64,000 nt of DNA from Asterella californica (Eukaryota; Streptophyta; Marchantiopsida; Marchantiales; Aytoniaceae), in the NCBI GenBank assembly GCA_036924285.1, contig JAYKYS010000002.1:7812001-7876000 (forward strand). The letters run 5' to 3'. A program made the translations under genes and the position numbers. How positions within the stretch are numbered: the stretch's first letter is position 1; every line of letters starts with the position of its first letter. The notes beneath the pieces are model-generated. The model saw only the letters and a list, made by a program, of their open reading frames with translations. It was not told where the DNA came from and searched no databases. Positions 24,467-35,800 of the stretch are shown piece after piece.

Positions 24467-25345
24467 CCTGCGAAATAGACCAACATCGAATTGACCTGCT
24501 GGAAAACTCTGTGCATGTGAGACAAAGACAGTATCGACTAAATCCGAAATACCCTTGGTCAAAGATGAGATTGATAAGTACTTAAGTGCTGGTATTATCT
24601 TTCCTGTCCTTAGCAGTGAATGGGTTTCACCTATAGTGATAGTACCCAAGAAGAAGACTGATAAAATTAGAGTATGTCAAGATTTTTGAAAACTGAATGC
24701 ATCAACCAAGAAAGACCATCACCTCTTACCTTTTACAGATTCTATTTTGGATAGGGTAGCTGGTCATGAGTGCTATAGTTTTCTTGATGGATTTTTAAGA
24801 TATAATCAAGTATCCATTAGAGAAAAAGACAAAGACAAAACTACTTTTATCACCGACTGAGGTACTTTTGCGTATCATAAGATGCCCTTTGGTTTGTGTA
24901 ATGCTCCTGTCACATTTCAGAGAATGATGACAAACATTTTCCAGGAGTATCTTAGGAAGTTCTTACAAATTTTTATAGATGATTTTTGTGTTTTTGGTCC
25001 AAGAGAAGATCATATAAATTCCTTGGCTGTAGTTTTTCAGCGTTGTAGAGAGGTTCAGTTGGCATTACACCCAAAAAAATATTTCTTTGTCATGACAGAG
25101 GGCATTCTATTAAGACATAGAGTCTCGCAGCGAGGCATTGAAGTAGATGTACATAAGGTCCAAGTCATAGTAGCGTTGAACCCTCCCTCTAATGTTAGTG
25201 AGTTGCGAGGATTCCTAAGACATGTGGGCTACTACCGGAGGTTTATCAAAGACTATGCAACCTTGGCAGCACCACTAACAGAGTTGTTGAAGAAGTCTAC
25301 TGAGTACCTTTGACAGGAACAGAGACTGAAAGCTTTTGAATACCA
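24467..25345 (+). pseudogene. Ty3/gypsy reverse transcriptase fragment
   Basis: With frame changes and stops, the plus strand reads HRIDLLENSVHVRQRQYRLN, EIDKYLSAGIIFPVLSSEWV, VSPIVIVPKKK, a damaged KLNASTKKDHHLLPF block, [16 protein letters not shown] and IFIDDFCVFG (the YxDD-type catalytic box, 24882-25050), then HVGYYRRFIKDYA. It breaks off at the start of the RNase H link near 25345. The RT resembles the inner element at 32871-35753 (shared WVSPIVIV, NAxTKKD, FIDDFC) more than the outer element. There is no LTR or integrase near it. Confidence 0.85.
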
Positions 25346-25534
25346 TACGATCTATCTTCATCTTCACTGAATCTATACTCCTAAGCCTAACAGTGCTCTA
25401 AACTCTTCTAATTGAACCTCCGCGTCCGCCCAAATCTCTCCTAACTCCCTATCTACCTTCTGTCTGAGTCAGGAAAAGCGCGCTTTCACACCATTGAGGT
25501 TCGTGTCTGCTTGCACTACCTTCGTCTTCAACGT
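25346..25534. other. Junction between RT fragment and coiled-coil region
   Basis: Short stretch with no coding frame or repeat that I recognise. RT homology ends at about 25345. Confidence 0.3.
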
Positions 25535-26110
25535 TCAAAGAAGACCAAGCTCTTCAGAGTCCAAGCCCGAAGTCACATAAATAGACAACACTGACATTGA
25601 CTTCTTCCGAAGGTCTTCCGAGTCCTCCACCTTCGCCCGAAGTTCTTCTTTCTCCTTTGTAAGCTCGGCGATTGTGACTTGATACTCCTCTCGACTTCGC
25701 TGCAAGTCGGTTTTTTGTGTTGATAACTCCTTGAGTCGATCGAAGAAGCTCTTCGTCGACACCTTAATCTCCTCATCCTTCATCTTCGCTGCGGTCTTGA
25801 ACTCCTCGCATTGGCGTCGAAGGCCTTCAAGCTCCTTCTCAGTCTCCAACCGAAGCTTCGTGGCATTTCTCGCATCTTTGTGAAGATTGTTCTTCTCCTG
25901 TCGTTAGTTACCCTTGCTGAAGTGTACCGCGACGAACAATTCGGACAAGTCATCGTCTTCCCTACTTCGTCTTCATACTCTTTCCTGTTCTCCTCCAAAA
26001 GTCTAAGGATTGGAACTACTACCTCTTCGTCGAAGAGCATCGCCCTTCAAAACTTGTCACTCTCACCAAGTACTAGATCTTCTGAAGTTCCTTCGCTGAA
26101 GCCTGAGTGT
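25535..26110 (-). pseudogene. Broken coiled-coil protein of unknown function
   Basis: Two frames join: 26040-25880 (VVVPILRLLEENRKEYEDEV, then CPNC) and 25880-25535, beginning near ETEKELEGLRRQCEEF and continuing with heptads to the end. The change of frame near 25880 suggests a one-base lesion. The C-terminal ~100 residues are a strong predicted coiled coil rich in Glu, Lys, Leu. The CPNC pair could be half of a zinc site. I do not recognise the family. It faces away from the next coding region at 26627, with about 500 bp between them. Confidence 0.45.
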
Positions 26111-26626
26111 GTATGAGAGGTGAGAAGTCAGAAGAACAGAGTGCAAATGTCTTGAATCTGTTGTGAGGATAGATTGCGCGTAGGAAGAAGAAGACAGGTG
26201 AGACCAGTGAAGGAAAGCCCGACTTCGGGAGATCTTCCGAGAAAGACATTGAATCGGAAGCTATCCTGGGAGTCTTCCCAGAGGCCACTGTCACCGCAGG
26301 AGCCCGCGACCATCTTCTGAACATGTTATGCACTCTACATTTCACGAATCTTGTATCTTCTGATAGGAAGTAGGATGTAATGCAAGGTGGGTTGTCTTCT
26401 TAGGAATCCATGCGAGGCCTTGCTTAGTTAGGATTGTTTGGATATAATTCGGAAGACGAGGACTATTTAGGAAAGTACTGTTAGAATCTCGGAAGACGGA
26501 GTAGCTGTCTTCTGGAAGACTAGTTTCGTCTTCTGAGAAGTAGAAGCTAGACTGTGGGCACTTGGGAAGGACTGAGCCTTCAGCTCACAGTAAACATGTG
26601 TGACTTAGTGCAACAGAGTTCCCAGT
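26111..26626. other. Spacer between two divergent coiled-coil frames
   Basis: No credible coding frame. The words GAAGAC/GTCTTC recur here (for example around 26390 and 26450-26550). It could hold a shared promoter, but nothing specific is visible. Confidence 0.3.
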
Positions 26627-28925
26627 ATGTCGATGCATCCGCGAGGATTGGTGTTACCAGCGGCAGAATTGGTCGAGGCCTCACCCTTCATCGAGGAGTT
26701 GGGTCTCGACTTCTTCTTATGGAACTGGAACCTTGCCGACCAGGATCTTCTGAAGGAGATTTGGGCAGCGTTACCGCCACGCAACCGTGTACCTACGAAG
26801 GCAGGAGCAGCTCGTGGAAGATCATCTTCTTGGACCGAGGATTGGTGGCGCATGGCCTTTCACAGGTCAGAAGAGGAGCACCAAGGTTATTGGTATGAGA
26901 AGAAGATCTCACCCATAATATTAGGACAGTAGCACTTGCTTGGGAGCACCACTTGTCTCTTCCTGGAAGAAAGGCAGAGGAGAAACGGGTGGAAGATCGA
27001 ATCTTACCGGGAGCCGAAGAAGCGACTTCTGTGAAGCTAGTTCTGCATCTCTTTCCCAAGGGGAAAGCACATAAGACAAGGTATCTTGGAGATCAAGACG
27101 TAGCGTTCTTGGAAGCAGTGTGTGCCGGAGAGAGTGTCAACTGGGGGGCGTACATTCACGCCTACGTGCAGACAGAGCTGGCATACTTAGGTACTCCAGC
27201 AGGAGGACATCTCACTCCATTCTTCTGTTACCTATACGTGGTCGAGGAGGATCTCACGGAAGATCAGCTGGCAAGGTACAAGTCAACAGGAAAGCGTGAG
27301 GAGAAGCAGGAGAGCTCAGGAGAAGACGACCGAGCAGCAGCAATGACTCCCCCATCCACCCTGATGCCGCATACAAGACCCGGTACTCATCAGAAGACGC
27401 TTCTGGTGAGGAAAGACGACTCTAGTGGGTCGGAAGACGCCACACCTCCAAGAAAGATAGGTCCTAGAAGTGTACCTAGGAAGCCCACCTCCCTCATTCA
27501 TTCGGGATCGGAGTCTGACTCATCGGACGAGTTCTTGAGTACCCGACCTGAGCAGAAGACCGCTTTTGCCACACCAGGGAGTCTTCCGAAGACTCCAGAA
27601 GACGACAGATGGATGGGTACCTCTACTGCGAAGCGAGGAAGCGCAGTAAAGAGGACCGCTTCTATCCCAGGGAGAGATCTTCCACCTCGGAAGACGAGAA
27701 GAGTGACTTCTCGTCTCCTGCAGAAGCAGAAGACGACAATAGCAGACGAGGCATCCTTGCCTCTAGGAAAGAAGGAAGGCACCTCCGATCGGACTGTGGA
27801 GATGAACTTGTCTTCCGCAGGAAGAAGATTGGAAGAGTTCAGTGCCTTCTTTCACTCAGAGATCCAGCCAGCTATTGAGTTGCTGGAGAAGAGAGCGAAG
27901 GCTCAGGAGAAGCCCTTGTAACATGGATTCAGTCTGCGTTTCCTGATACAGCAGGAAGAGGACCAGAAGAAGGCAGAAGCACTGGAAGCTGACCTTCACA
28001 TCACGGAGAAGCTCGCAGCAAAGTTCAAGGAAGAAGCAGCCGCTTCTACCAAGGAGTTGGTGCAGCTTCGGAAGAGCAACCAGGAGTTACAGGCACGCTT
28101 GCAGCAGCACGATCAGGAGGTTCTCCGAGTGCGGGAGAAGATCACCGCCCTCGCAGAGGAGAAGACAACATGGAAGACGCAGCGAGAAGCTGCAGAAGCG
28201 CGAGTGGAAGCCAAGAAGACGCAGCGAGAAGCAGCGGAAGCTCGTGCGCAGGAAATGCTAACACAGTCGATGGAGGCGCTTTGGAAGAAGTTCAACTTCA
28301 CCGCGGGTAGGAAGTTGCTTACCCTGGCTAGAGGATGGGACAACGAGTCCAAGACAATGTTGGTGGAATGCAAGGAAAGCATGTTCAAGTATTTGGATCG
28401 GCAGATAGAGGGAGTGAAGACACTCTATGGTCTTCCCTCGCTTCCGTCACCCGCAACTGCATCTTCCCAAGTCCCAACACCATCGACTGGATCCGAACTG
28501 GAGAAGGAGGAGTTCGACCTCGCTGTGCACTTGGTAGTAACAGCGTTGGAAGCCGAGAAGACTCCGGAAGAAGCCCCGGAAGACAGCAAGACGAGCCGTC
28601 TTTCCAGATATTCCGTGTGGAGGAAGGTACTTCCCCGGACCTCTATGAGGTCACCATGGTCCCTAGTGCCGCACCAATGCCTCAGAAGAGCGAGGAAGCA
28701 CCACCCGACTCCGCTTCCCAGAAGACGCTTCCGTCTTCCGAAGCCAAAGCAGAAGTCAAGGAAGAAGCAGCAGCAGCGACAGCAGGGCCAGCGAAGAACG
28801 AGGAGGAGGAAGCCACCTCTGTGTTACCCGAGGTGTTCGCAGGACTTGCTAACTTATCAGAAGCCGCATTAGGAGCTCCGGTAGGAGCAGATCAGGTAGG
28901 GATTGCCATCGAGCAATCAGAGTAG
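26627..28925 (+). pseudogene. Broken mobile-element-type ORF with VNWGAYIHAY motif and coiled coil
   Basis: Three frame segments form one gene: 26627-26932 (ATG at 26627), then 26935-28600 in a second frame with a single TAA at 27919-27921, then a third frame from about 28600 to the stop at 28925. The region 27118-27245 reads AGESVNWGAYIHAYVQTEL and LTPFFCYLYVVEEDL. This resembles accessory proteins coded by plant transposable elements (the 'putative plant transposon protein' type of domain) in which a G..(V/I)NW segment is followed by a helical region and a P.....LY box; that comparison is from memory. A Ser/Thr/Arg-rich linker follows (27290-27790), then a long coiled coil (27950-28290), and a Glu/Ala-rich tail. 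One stop and two frame changes make it a pseudogene. Its element ends are not visible. Confidence 0.5.
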
Positions 28926-29037
28926 ATAGTAACCAATGTTGACATCCCAATTTAGTAAGACCGAACATGCTATCTTAAGGATGGCAGTTTTTCAGTGTAA
29001 AATTAGTTAGGATATCATGTGGCAGCATATGTAGTGT
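28926..29037. other. Left flank of the tandem array
   Basis: Short unique sequence. The last five bases before the first LTR are AGTGT (29033-29037): this should reappear after the last LTR of the array, outside the window, if that end is intact. Confidence 0.5.
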
Positions 29038-29112
29038 TGTCGTGTCGTGGACCGGCTCCTACTTGAAATTCAAACTTCGATGCTTGTCGCTCCAAAGACA
29101 CTCATGAGGAAT

Positions 29113-29600
29113 AAGCTAGGCCCCAACTTACGGGTTTTTGGCACAATCTCAGATCTCCATTTTCATCGCATAGATGGGTAGAGCTCCTTGTCAGCTTTCC
29201 ACAGGCACTTTGTCTACTTCGTTTGGACGCTTAGTGGAAAAGTTACAGGACTCGAAAGATGGAGAAAATAAGCTAGGCCCCAGCTTACGGGTTTTTGGCA
29301 CCACTTTGGATCTTCGTTTTTATCGCACCAGTGGATAGAGCTCCTTGTCAGCTTTCCATAGGCACTTCATCTACTTCGTTTGGACGCCTAGTGGAGCAGT
29401 TACAGGACTCGAAAGATGGAGAAAACAAGCTAGGCCCCAGCTTACGGGCTTTTGACGCAACTTCGGATCTTCGCTTTCATCACATAGATGGGTAGAGCTC
29501 GCTGTCAGCTTTTCATGGGCATCTTGTTTACTTCGTTTGGACATCCAGAGAAGAAGTTATGTGATTCGAAAGAAGGTAAAATCAAGCTAGGTCCCTAGTT
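29113..29600 (+). repeat. 157-bp tandem repeats inside LTR 1
   Basis: The word AAGCTAGG begins at 29113, 29270, 29427 and 29584, exactly 157 bp apart. Each repeat carries a short inverted repeat (TAAGCT...AGCTTA), a GAGCTCCTTGTCAGCTTTCC block, TACTTCGTTTGGACGC and GGACTCGAAAGATGGAG. There are three full copies and a partial fourth. The same array is at 45933-46421 and 62753-63241, and in reverse within 23040-23500. Confidence 0.92.
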
Positions 29601-29779
29601 ACTTGCTGACTGGGTATTTAGGGCTTCAGGCGTTATATCAAAGACGCAAGGGGCCTGCTTCTTATTATTGAGGGTTGAACTTCGTACGTACAGACTGTTG
29701 CAAGGGGGCTGCTTAAGGGGCTTGCTTGTTCCTACGACCTGTCGGTGGATGTTTTGGAGAATTGGGAAGTCCAATACAC

Positions 29780-30560
29780 GCGCGCAAGGTGTCATCGGGT
29801 TCAGATATGTGCAGGCTACGCACAGGTTAAGACGGTTCTTGAAGAGACGGATCGGGGGTTGTGTTCTGGGAGAAATTGAGACGCAGGGAGCAGAATTGAG
29901 ATTTTCAGTTACCTGTGAAGGAGAGTTGGACCGTTCGGGCTGTTCCGGAGTCCAAACTTGCTGTCCTTGGATCCATCGGGATCAGAACAACGAGTTCTTC
30001 AGGAAATTGAAGACGATACAAAGTTTTATCGGGCGGTTTGAGAGTTGTGAGAGAAATTGGCTCGCAGGGAAGCGCTTGCGTCAAGTTTTCATCGCCTGCG
30101 ACCTGAGATTGGATTGTTCTTCGCGATCGGTGAGCCAAGCTCTTTGTTCTTGGTGCCTACGCGATCAGGGAGTCCTCATGTACGCATAGGGGAAGACTGT
30201 AAGTGAATTGGATTGTTGGTTTGGGTGTGGTGAGCAAATTTGAGCCGCAGGGAGCCGATTTACGTCAGTTTTTTGTAGCCTGCGACCAAATTTCTCGAGT
30301 AGTTTTGCAAGGGGAACTCCAAACGGCTTGTTTGGAGTCTTGTTGGGTTCAGGGTATCCAGATCTACCTACCAGCGAAGACGGATATCAGTTTAGAAGAT
30401 CCGTTTGTGCGGTGTGAGCGGTTTTAAGCCGCAGGGAGGAGTTTTTGAAGGTTCGGTCACCTGCGACCGAAAATTGGCAATATCTCGACTGACGGGAGTC
30501 GGATCTGAAGGTTTCTTGGATCAACGGAGTCAGGGAAGGAGACCCTATCAACATTTGAAG
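29780..30560 (+). repeat. About 183-bp diverged repeats inside LTR 1
   Basis: The word CGCAGGG occurs at 29882, 30063, 30246 and 30430 (spacings 181, 183, 184). Each is preceded by a G(A)GA..TTG or TTTGAGC stretch and followed by TTTTC/GTTTTT and then CCTGCGACC(T/A/G). The four modules are much more diverged than the 157-bp repeats. Same arrangement in LTR 2 and LTR 3. Confidence 0.75.
30316..30338 (+). promoter_or_regulatory. Perfect 9-bp hairpin in LTR 1
   Basis: ACTCCAAAC, five bases, GTTTGGAGT. It is retained in LTR 2 (47137-47159, loop changed by one base), LTR 3 and, in reverse, the old LTR near 22270. Role unknown. Confidence 0.6.
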
Positions 30561-31061
30561 ATCGTTTGGCGAAAAGAGAAAGTTCTCAGATAGGTCTTTT
30601 TCGGTTCCTTCGCTACAAGTTTCGTCCTTTTGAGTTCGTTAAGGACTTAGTTGGTTGTGTATGGCTTGTGGTAGCTAGCTTTAGCCAAGAGCTAGTGTGT
30701 GGATGTGGTTTGGACTTGGGTTTGGATCGCATGATATTGTTGTGGCTCTGGTTGTTAGCAAAGAGAAGTTCCTCTTGCTTTGAGCTACGCTTTGGCGATT
30801 TCAGACTAGGGTTGCGTTTCAGGGGTTTGTTTTAGGGCTTCTGAAGTAGGTTACAGACCGCTCTGGTCTTTTCCTCAGTTTTGTGCTGTTTGGAGAAAGA
30901 ATCGACAGTGTACATACTTTCAGAGTGGTATATATCGCAGCATTCCTTTTCGTGGTTGTTCTTCTCTGTCTTGTCTCTGTTTGGCACACAGCATCTCCAC
31001 AGCCAGGAACCTCGCGTTTTCCTGGACATCCTTCACGCACAAAATATCCGACACGATACGG

Positions 31062-31078
31062 TGGTGAACTCGACGTGA
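31062..31078 (+). other. Candidate primer binding site of the outer element
   Basis: TGGTGAACTCGACGTGA starts three bases after the LTR end. It begins TGG, as a sequence complementary to a tRNA CCA end should, but is not the initiator-Met site. The tRNA was not identified. Confidence 0.5.
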
Positions 31079-31134
31079 AGGTCTGGGGTGGAGATTTCTT
31101 CTGTGTGTGAACTTTGAAGAAGAGATTGGCAGTC

Positions 31135-31942
31135 ATGAGTGGGGATGAGAAAAGTGATGGAGATGGAGCTAGTGGTTCAAGTGTTTTGCCGAAGGTGCAG
31201 TTGGATCCAGCGACTGCATCGATGTTCCAAGCTTTCACTATGTTCTTACGGCAGCAACAATCTGATGAGCGGAAGGAAGCTTTGGCAACAAAGGCGCTAC
31301 AAGCGGTGGTCAGCAAGATTGACCAGTTTGAAGGGAAAGATGTCTCAAGATATTTGAGGCATTATGTGAAGGAGATGGAGCTGAACCGGGTCTCAGAAGA
31401 TGAGATGATTGAGACGTTTGAGTTAGCAGCAGCTCCAGAGATTAGGGATCATGTTAAAATGCTAACGAAGCATTTTAACAAGGATTGGGAGACGTTTGCT
31501 CGTGCCTTGATGGATGAGTACTTCTTGGAGGACTCTGATCGAGTCACCAAGAAGTCCTTCTTGGAGTGGGTTGAGCAACCAAGGAAGGGTCTACAAGCTA
31601 CTGAGTTGCTCAGGGAGTTTGAGAAGCAGTTTTCACGGCTAACCAGGATGGAGAAGTTGACGTTGCAGTCCAACAAGACAGAGCTATTTCTCCGGGCTGC
31701 AGATGAGAAGTTGCAGGAGAAGCTAGAGGTACTTCTGGAAGACCGGGAGGAGGACGATGGATTGACTAGCAGCTGGAAGAAGGTTGAAGAAGCTGTTGGT
31801 CTGCTCACCAAGAGGGAGCGGAGGCGAGAGAAGGTTCCTGTTAGGAGACTGGCGCCAACACCTACAGCTGTAACACCTGTTCATGTAGTCCGACCAGTGG
31901 TTCCTGTTGCTAGACAGGTAGTACCAGTTGCTCCAGCTGTTC
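31135..31942 (+). pseudogene. Outer gag, N-terminal part, cut by the nested element
   Basis: Starts at ATG 31135 (no ATG upstream in frame) and encodes 269 codons plus one base before the nested insertion. It has the helical capsid-like organisation of Ty3 gag: LATKALQAVVSKIDQFEG, YLRHYVKEMELNRV, a WETFARALMDEYFLED block, and SFLEWVEQ with ATELLREFEKQF. A Pro/Val-rich linker follows. The remainder of gag starts at 40703. When the inserted 8760 bp (31943-40702, element plus one target copy) are discounted, the two parts are in the same frame, so the insertion is the only lesion at this point. Shared homology with 19422-21280. Confidence 0.88.
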
Positions 31943-32857
31943 TGTAAACCCTCCGCGGTCCTAACGATCAACTACCCCCCGATCTCTCAACCTCCACGAT
32001 CGTCATCCACGAATCTGCAAATGTCGGGCCTGTCTCTCACTCAGGGGTCACCTCTGATGGCTTTGATGGAAGCACACCATGAATCTTGAAGGGAAAAATG
32101 CTAAGTTCACTCTCATTCATACACCCACAAACTTATCAACTAAAATCTCCATAATCTCATCCACTAAAATCCTCCATTCTAACGACGTCTCTCAAGTTCT
32201 CACATGCTAAAAATGTCCCACACTCTCTATATTACTCAAGTTGTCATTACGACAATGTGAAAACAAGGATGAGGAGCTCTTCTCTACTCCTCTATTTATA
32301 CATTCTAGGTTTTTACTTTGGTACCCCCGGTAACTCAGCCGTAACTACTTTTACCGGGTTTTACTAAGATATTACTTAAGGTAAAAGCATTGATCACATG
32401 GGCTTTTTATCTTTTCACATGGGCTTATTCCTTCAAAGTCAACAACTTCTAGAAGGATTCTGGAATATTCTCAAGGAATCTCGAATTTCCACCCCCCCTC
32501 TACACTAGGACCCACTAAAAAGGAAACATGTGGAATCTCTTCTTGTTTTTAATGCCCACAAAGTCCACAACTTTAATCCAACCACTAATATCAAGTCAAA
32601 AAGGAGATAAGGGATACTTTCCACCTCCTTTCTACCTTTTAGACAAGATGACAAGATAGTAGTGCTCACTCTTTAGCAAATATCTGAATTCTGCCAAAAG
32701 TACAGCTAAGTTTAACCATAACTAACTTTTAGATAGTCATGACTAACTTGATACATCCTTAAAGTACTTTGGCAGCCAATAAACATTCTCAACACTTAGT
32801 TATAACTAAACACCTTACTAATAGACAAACTTCCTATGTGTAACATAGGTCGTTACA
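31943..32857 (-). repeat. Inner 3' LTR, unit 1
   Basis: 915 bp, pairs with 39784-40698. On the plus strand TGTAAACCCTCCGCGG to GGTCGTTACA. No coding content. A CTCTATTTATACATT stretch near 32290 reads as a TATA-like box on the plus strand only, so I do not call it a promoter of this minus-strand element. Confidence 0.95.
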
Positions 32858-32868
32858 TTTTACCCCCG
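32858..32868 (-). other. Polypurine tract of the inner element, unit 1
   Basis: On the minus strand CGGGGGTAAAA ends at the first base of the 3' LTR. Confidence 0.8.
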
Positions 32869-32870
32869 GA

Positions 32871-35800
32871 CTAAATTTTCGCTCCGTCCTCGGAGTGAAG
32901 AGAGAACTTTCGTCGATGAAACAACTTCAACTTGTCATGGTTGACCCGATCGAATCTCCTTCCTCCCAACTCCTGAAGGTCATATGTGAAGTTGCTCCAC
33001 ACCTTATCTACAACAAAAGGACCAAAATATCTCGGAAGAAACTTCTTCCTAGCCCTCTTGAATCTGATAGCATCATACAACATAACCCAATCTCCGACTT
33101 GAAAAGGTTTTACCTCCCTCTTGCCCAACCGTTTGTCGTAACTCTTCTTTTGATACGCCTGAGCTCGTTCCATCCGGATCATTGCTACCGCTCGGGTCTC
33201 TTCCAACTCCATGAGTTGCTCCCTTCTTGATCTGACCACGTCTTCTCCTCTCGACCTCTTCAACTTTCGTTGAATAGTTTGAAAAGTATCCAATTCGAAT
33301 TGGATCGGCAACTTGGACTCCACTCCATAAACCAGTCGAAATGGGGAGTACCCAGTAGAAGTCTTTGTTGTCGTTCGATACTCCCATAAGATGGCATGTA
33401 GCCTCTTATCCCAAGTATGTTTCGCAGTCTCAACACCAGCATCTTTGGCGAGCATCATACAAAGTGTAAGATTGGTCTTCTCCGCAAGACCATTAGCATT
33501 TGGTTTGTATGAGGTCGTTACTCGTGGCTTGATAGAAAAGTGTTGTAGCATAGCAATAGTCATGCTCCCTACAAACTCTCCTCCTCTATCTGAGACCAAC
33601 TCTAACGGACATCCAAATCTTGTGATGATCCTCTCCCATAAGAATCTACCGACTTCTGTTTCATTGGTCTCTCTCAAAGGTCTAGCCTCTACCCACTTGG
33701 TACAATAGTCAGTGGCGACTACAATGTATCTATTGCCTCGAGGTGTCTTATTAAGAGGACCTACAAAGTCAATACCCCACTTCTCAAATGGTCCTAACAC
33801 GGGAATTGATCTTAACGGAGGTGTTCTAGTAGACTTCAGAGCAAATGCTTGACATACGTCGCAAGTTTTGCAATAGTCTAAACACTCTTTGAAAATCCCT
33901 CTCCAGTGGTAACCCGCATCCAAAATCTTGAAGGCTGTTATCTTACCAGCAAAGTGACCTCCGCAAACAGTTCCGTCGTGAAACTCGTGCATTAGCTTGA
34001 ATGCCTCCTTCTGACCAACTGCTCTCCTTAGTAACCCATCTGCTCCTTGATGAAACAGAATTCCCTCTACCATGGTGTAAGGTTTGCATCTCTTGATCAA
34101 CGCGTTACGTTCTCGGGTATGCATACCTTCCGGAAAAGAGCCATCTGCAAGGAAACTCCAGATTTCCTTATACTCGTCCGGTATCTCCTCAATGCTTGTG
34201 ATGGTCATCAGATGCTCGTCTGGAAACGAATCGTCAAATGGTTCTTCTCCCTCATCATCATAAGCCCTCGACAAAAGATCAGCATTCGCATGCTTTTTCC
34301 CTGATCTATCTTCGATCACATAATCGTATTCTGTTAGAAGGATCTTCCAACGAGCAATACGACCTTCGGCATTAGGCTTATTAAAGATATACTTTAAAGC
34401 CTTGTGATCTGTGACTATGGAAAATTTCCCTCCTAGCAAGTAATGTCGGAATTTCTTCAATCCAAAGATCACCGCTAATCCTTCTCGTTCAGTCACGGAG
34501 TAATTCTTCTCCGCTGGAACCATCTGCCTACTAGCATAAGCTATAGGATGATCATGCCCATCTCCATCTAGCTGACTTAATGTACATCCGATTGCTACAT
34601 TGGAGGCATCCGTATACAGAATAAATGCTTTACTCCACTCAGGTTTAGCAAGTATAGGAGCTGTCACCAATGCCTTTTTCAGCTCCTCAAATGCTTCCTT
34701 TGCCTTCTGATCATGCACTATCAAGTCAAAATCAACTCCCTTCTTCATGTACATAGTCAAAGCTATTGCTTTGTTTGAGAAGGAAAAGACAAACCTACGA
34801 TAATATCCAACCATGCCAAGAAACTGCCTCAACTTTGTCAAGTTGATCGGAAATGGAAGATCCACAATCTTCTTCACCTTCTCAGGATCTACCGCAATCC
34901 CATTCTTGGAAATGATGTGCCCTAACAGCAGACCTTCTTCGCAGCCAAAGATGCACTTCTCTGGATTTAGAGAAGCGTTGGCTTGCTCCAACCGCTGCAA
35001 AACTTTGATCACATGATCAAAGTGGTCCTCCTTTCGTCCGTACACACAGAAATCGTCAATGAAATCCCGAACAAACTTCCCTATGAATGGTTCAAACACC
35101 TTGTTCATGAACCTTTGAAACGTGGCCGGAGCATTACACAATCCGAATGGCATCACCCGAAATGCAAATGTTCCCCAAGGAGTAGTGAAAGTAGTCAACT
35201 GTTGGTACTCCTGTGCTATCTTGATCTGGTTATACCCACTATAACCATCACCAAAGCTGTACCACTCATGACCAGCAACTTCCTCCAAAATCTCATCTAT
35301 AAATGGTAGAGGATAATAATCCTTCTTGGTAACTGCATTCAGCTTCTTATAGTCTATGCACACTCGCAGCTTACCATTCTTCTTCTTGACAATCACAATG
35401 GGTGAAACCCATTCTGAGTTCTCCACCTCATAGATGAAACTCGCCTCCTTCAACTTGTCTATCTCCTCCTTGACCATCATTGCTGTTGTAGGATTGACCC
35501 TTCTCTGCTTCTGTCGAACTGGTCTTGCGTTCTCCTCCAATTCGATTCGATGAGTCTCGAGAGTCACCTCCTTCAAATCCTTGTAGCTGAAAGCAAACAC
35601 ATGGATATATTTTCGAAATATATCTAGGAATCTACTTTTCTCCTCTTGAGTGACATTGATACCAAACTTCAGGGTAGAGAGTCTTCTCACAATCTCTGCC
35701 TCACTCAACTCTTCTTTGTCAGGATCTTTCTCCACTGCTGGTCGAGGCAACAAGTCAATAGCACTAAGCTGATGTAATGATTCATCTCGACCAAATCCTT

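Larger units (their letters stand above)
29038..31058 (+). repeat. Outer LTR 1 (2021 bp)
   Basis: Starts TGTCGTGTCGTGG and ends CCGACACGATA, so the ends are inverted repeats of about 11 bp but the 3' end is TA, not CA. Compared with LTR 2 (45858-47879) I count about 25 differences between 29038 and 30660 and none between 30661 and 31058. It contains two tandem-repeat arrays, listed separately. A TATATAT run at 30929-30935 might be part of a promoter. Open frames up to 173 codons on both strands are LTR sequence with no motif. Confidence 0.93.

Noticed and set aside
24882..25313. A functional RT gene, since 143 codons are open
   Set aside because: The upstream RT blocks are broken by stops and frame changes and the RNase H and integrase are absent.
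29113..29600. CRISPR-like regular repeats
   Set aside because: Period 157 bp without the repeat/spacer alternation, inside an LTR, in a eukaryotic sequence.
29668..30189. 173-codon frame on the plus strand, repeated in the other LTRs
   Set aside because: It lies wholly inside the outer LTR across diverged tandem repeats, has no motif, and its sequence between LTR 1 and LTR 2 changes without sparing codons (a 1-bp insertion lies within its start).
30819..31316. 165-codon minus-strand frame over the LTR-gag junction
   Set aside because: It runs antisense across the LTR end, primer site and gag start. Its identity between units follows from the recent duplication.
32895..35309. Plus-strand frames opposite the inner pol
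   Set aside because: They are antisense shadows of a frame with clear RT, RNase H and integrase motifs.
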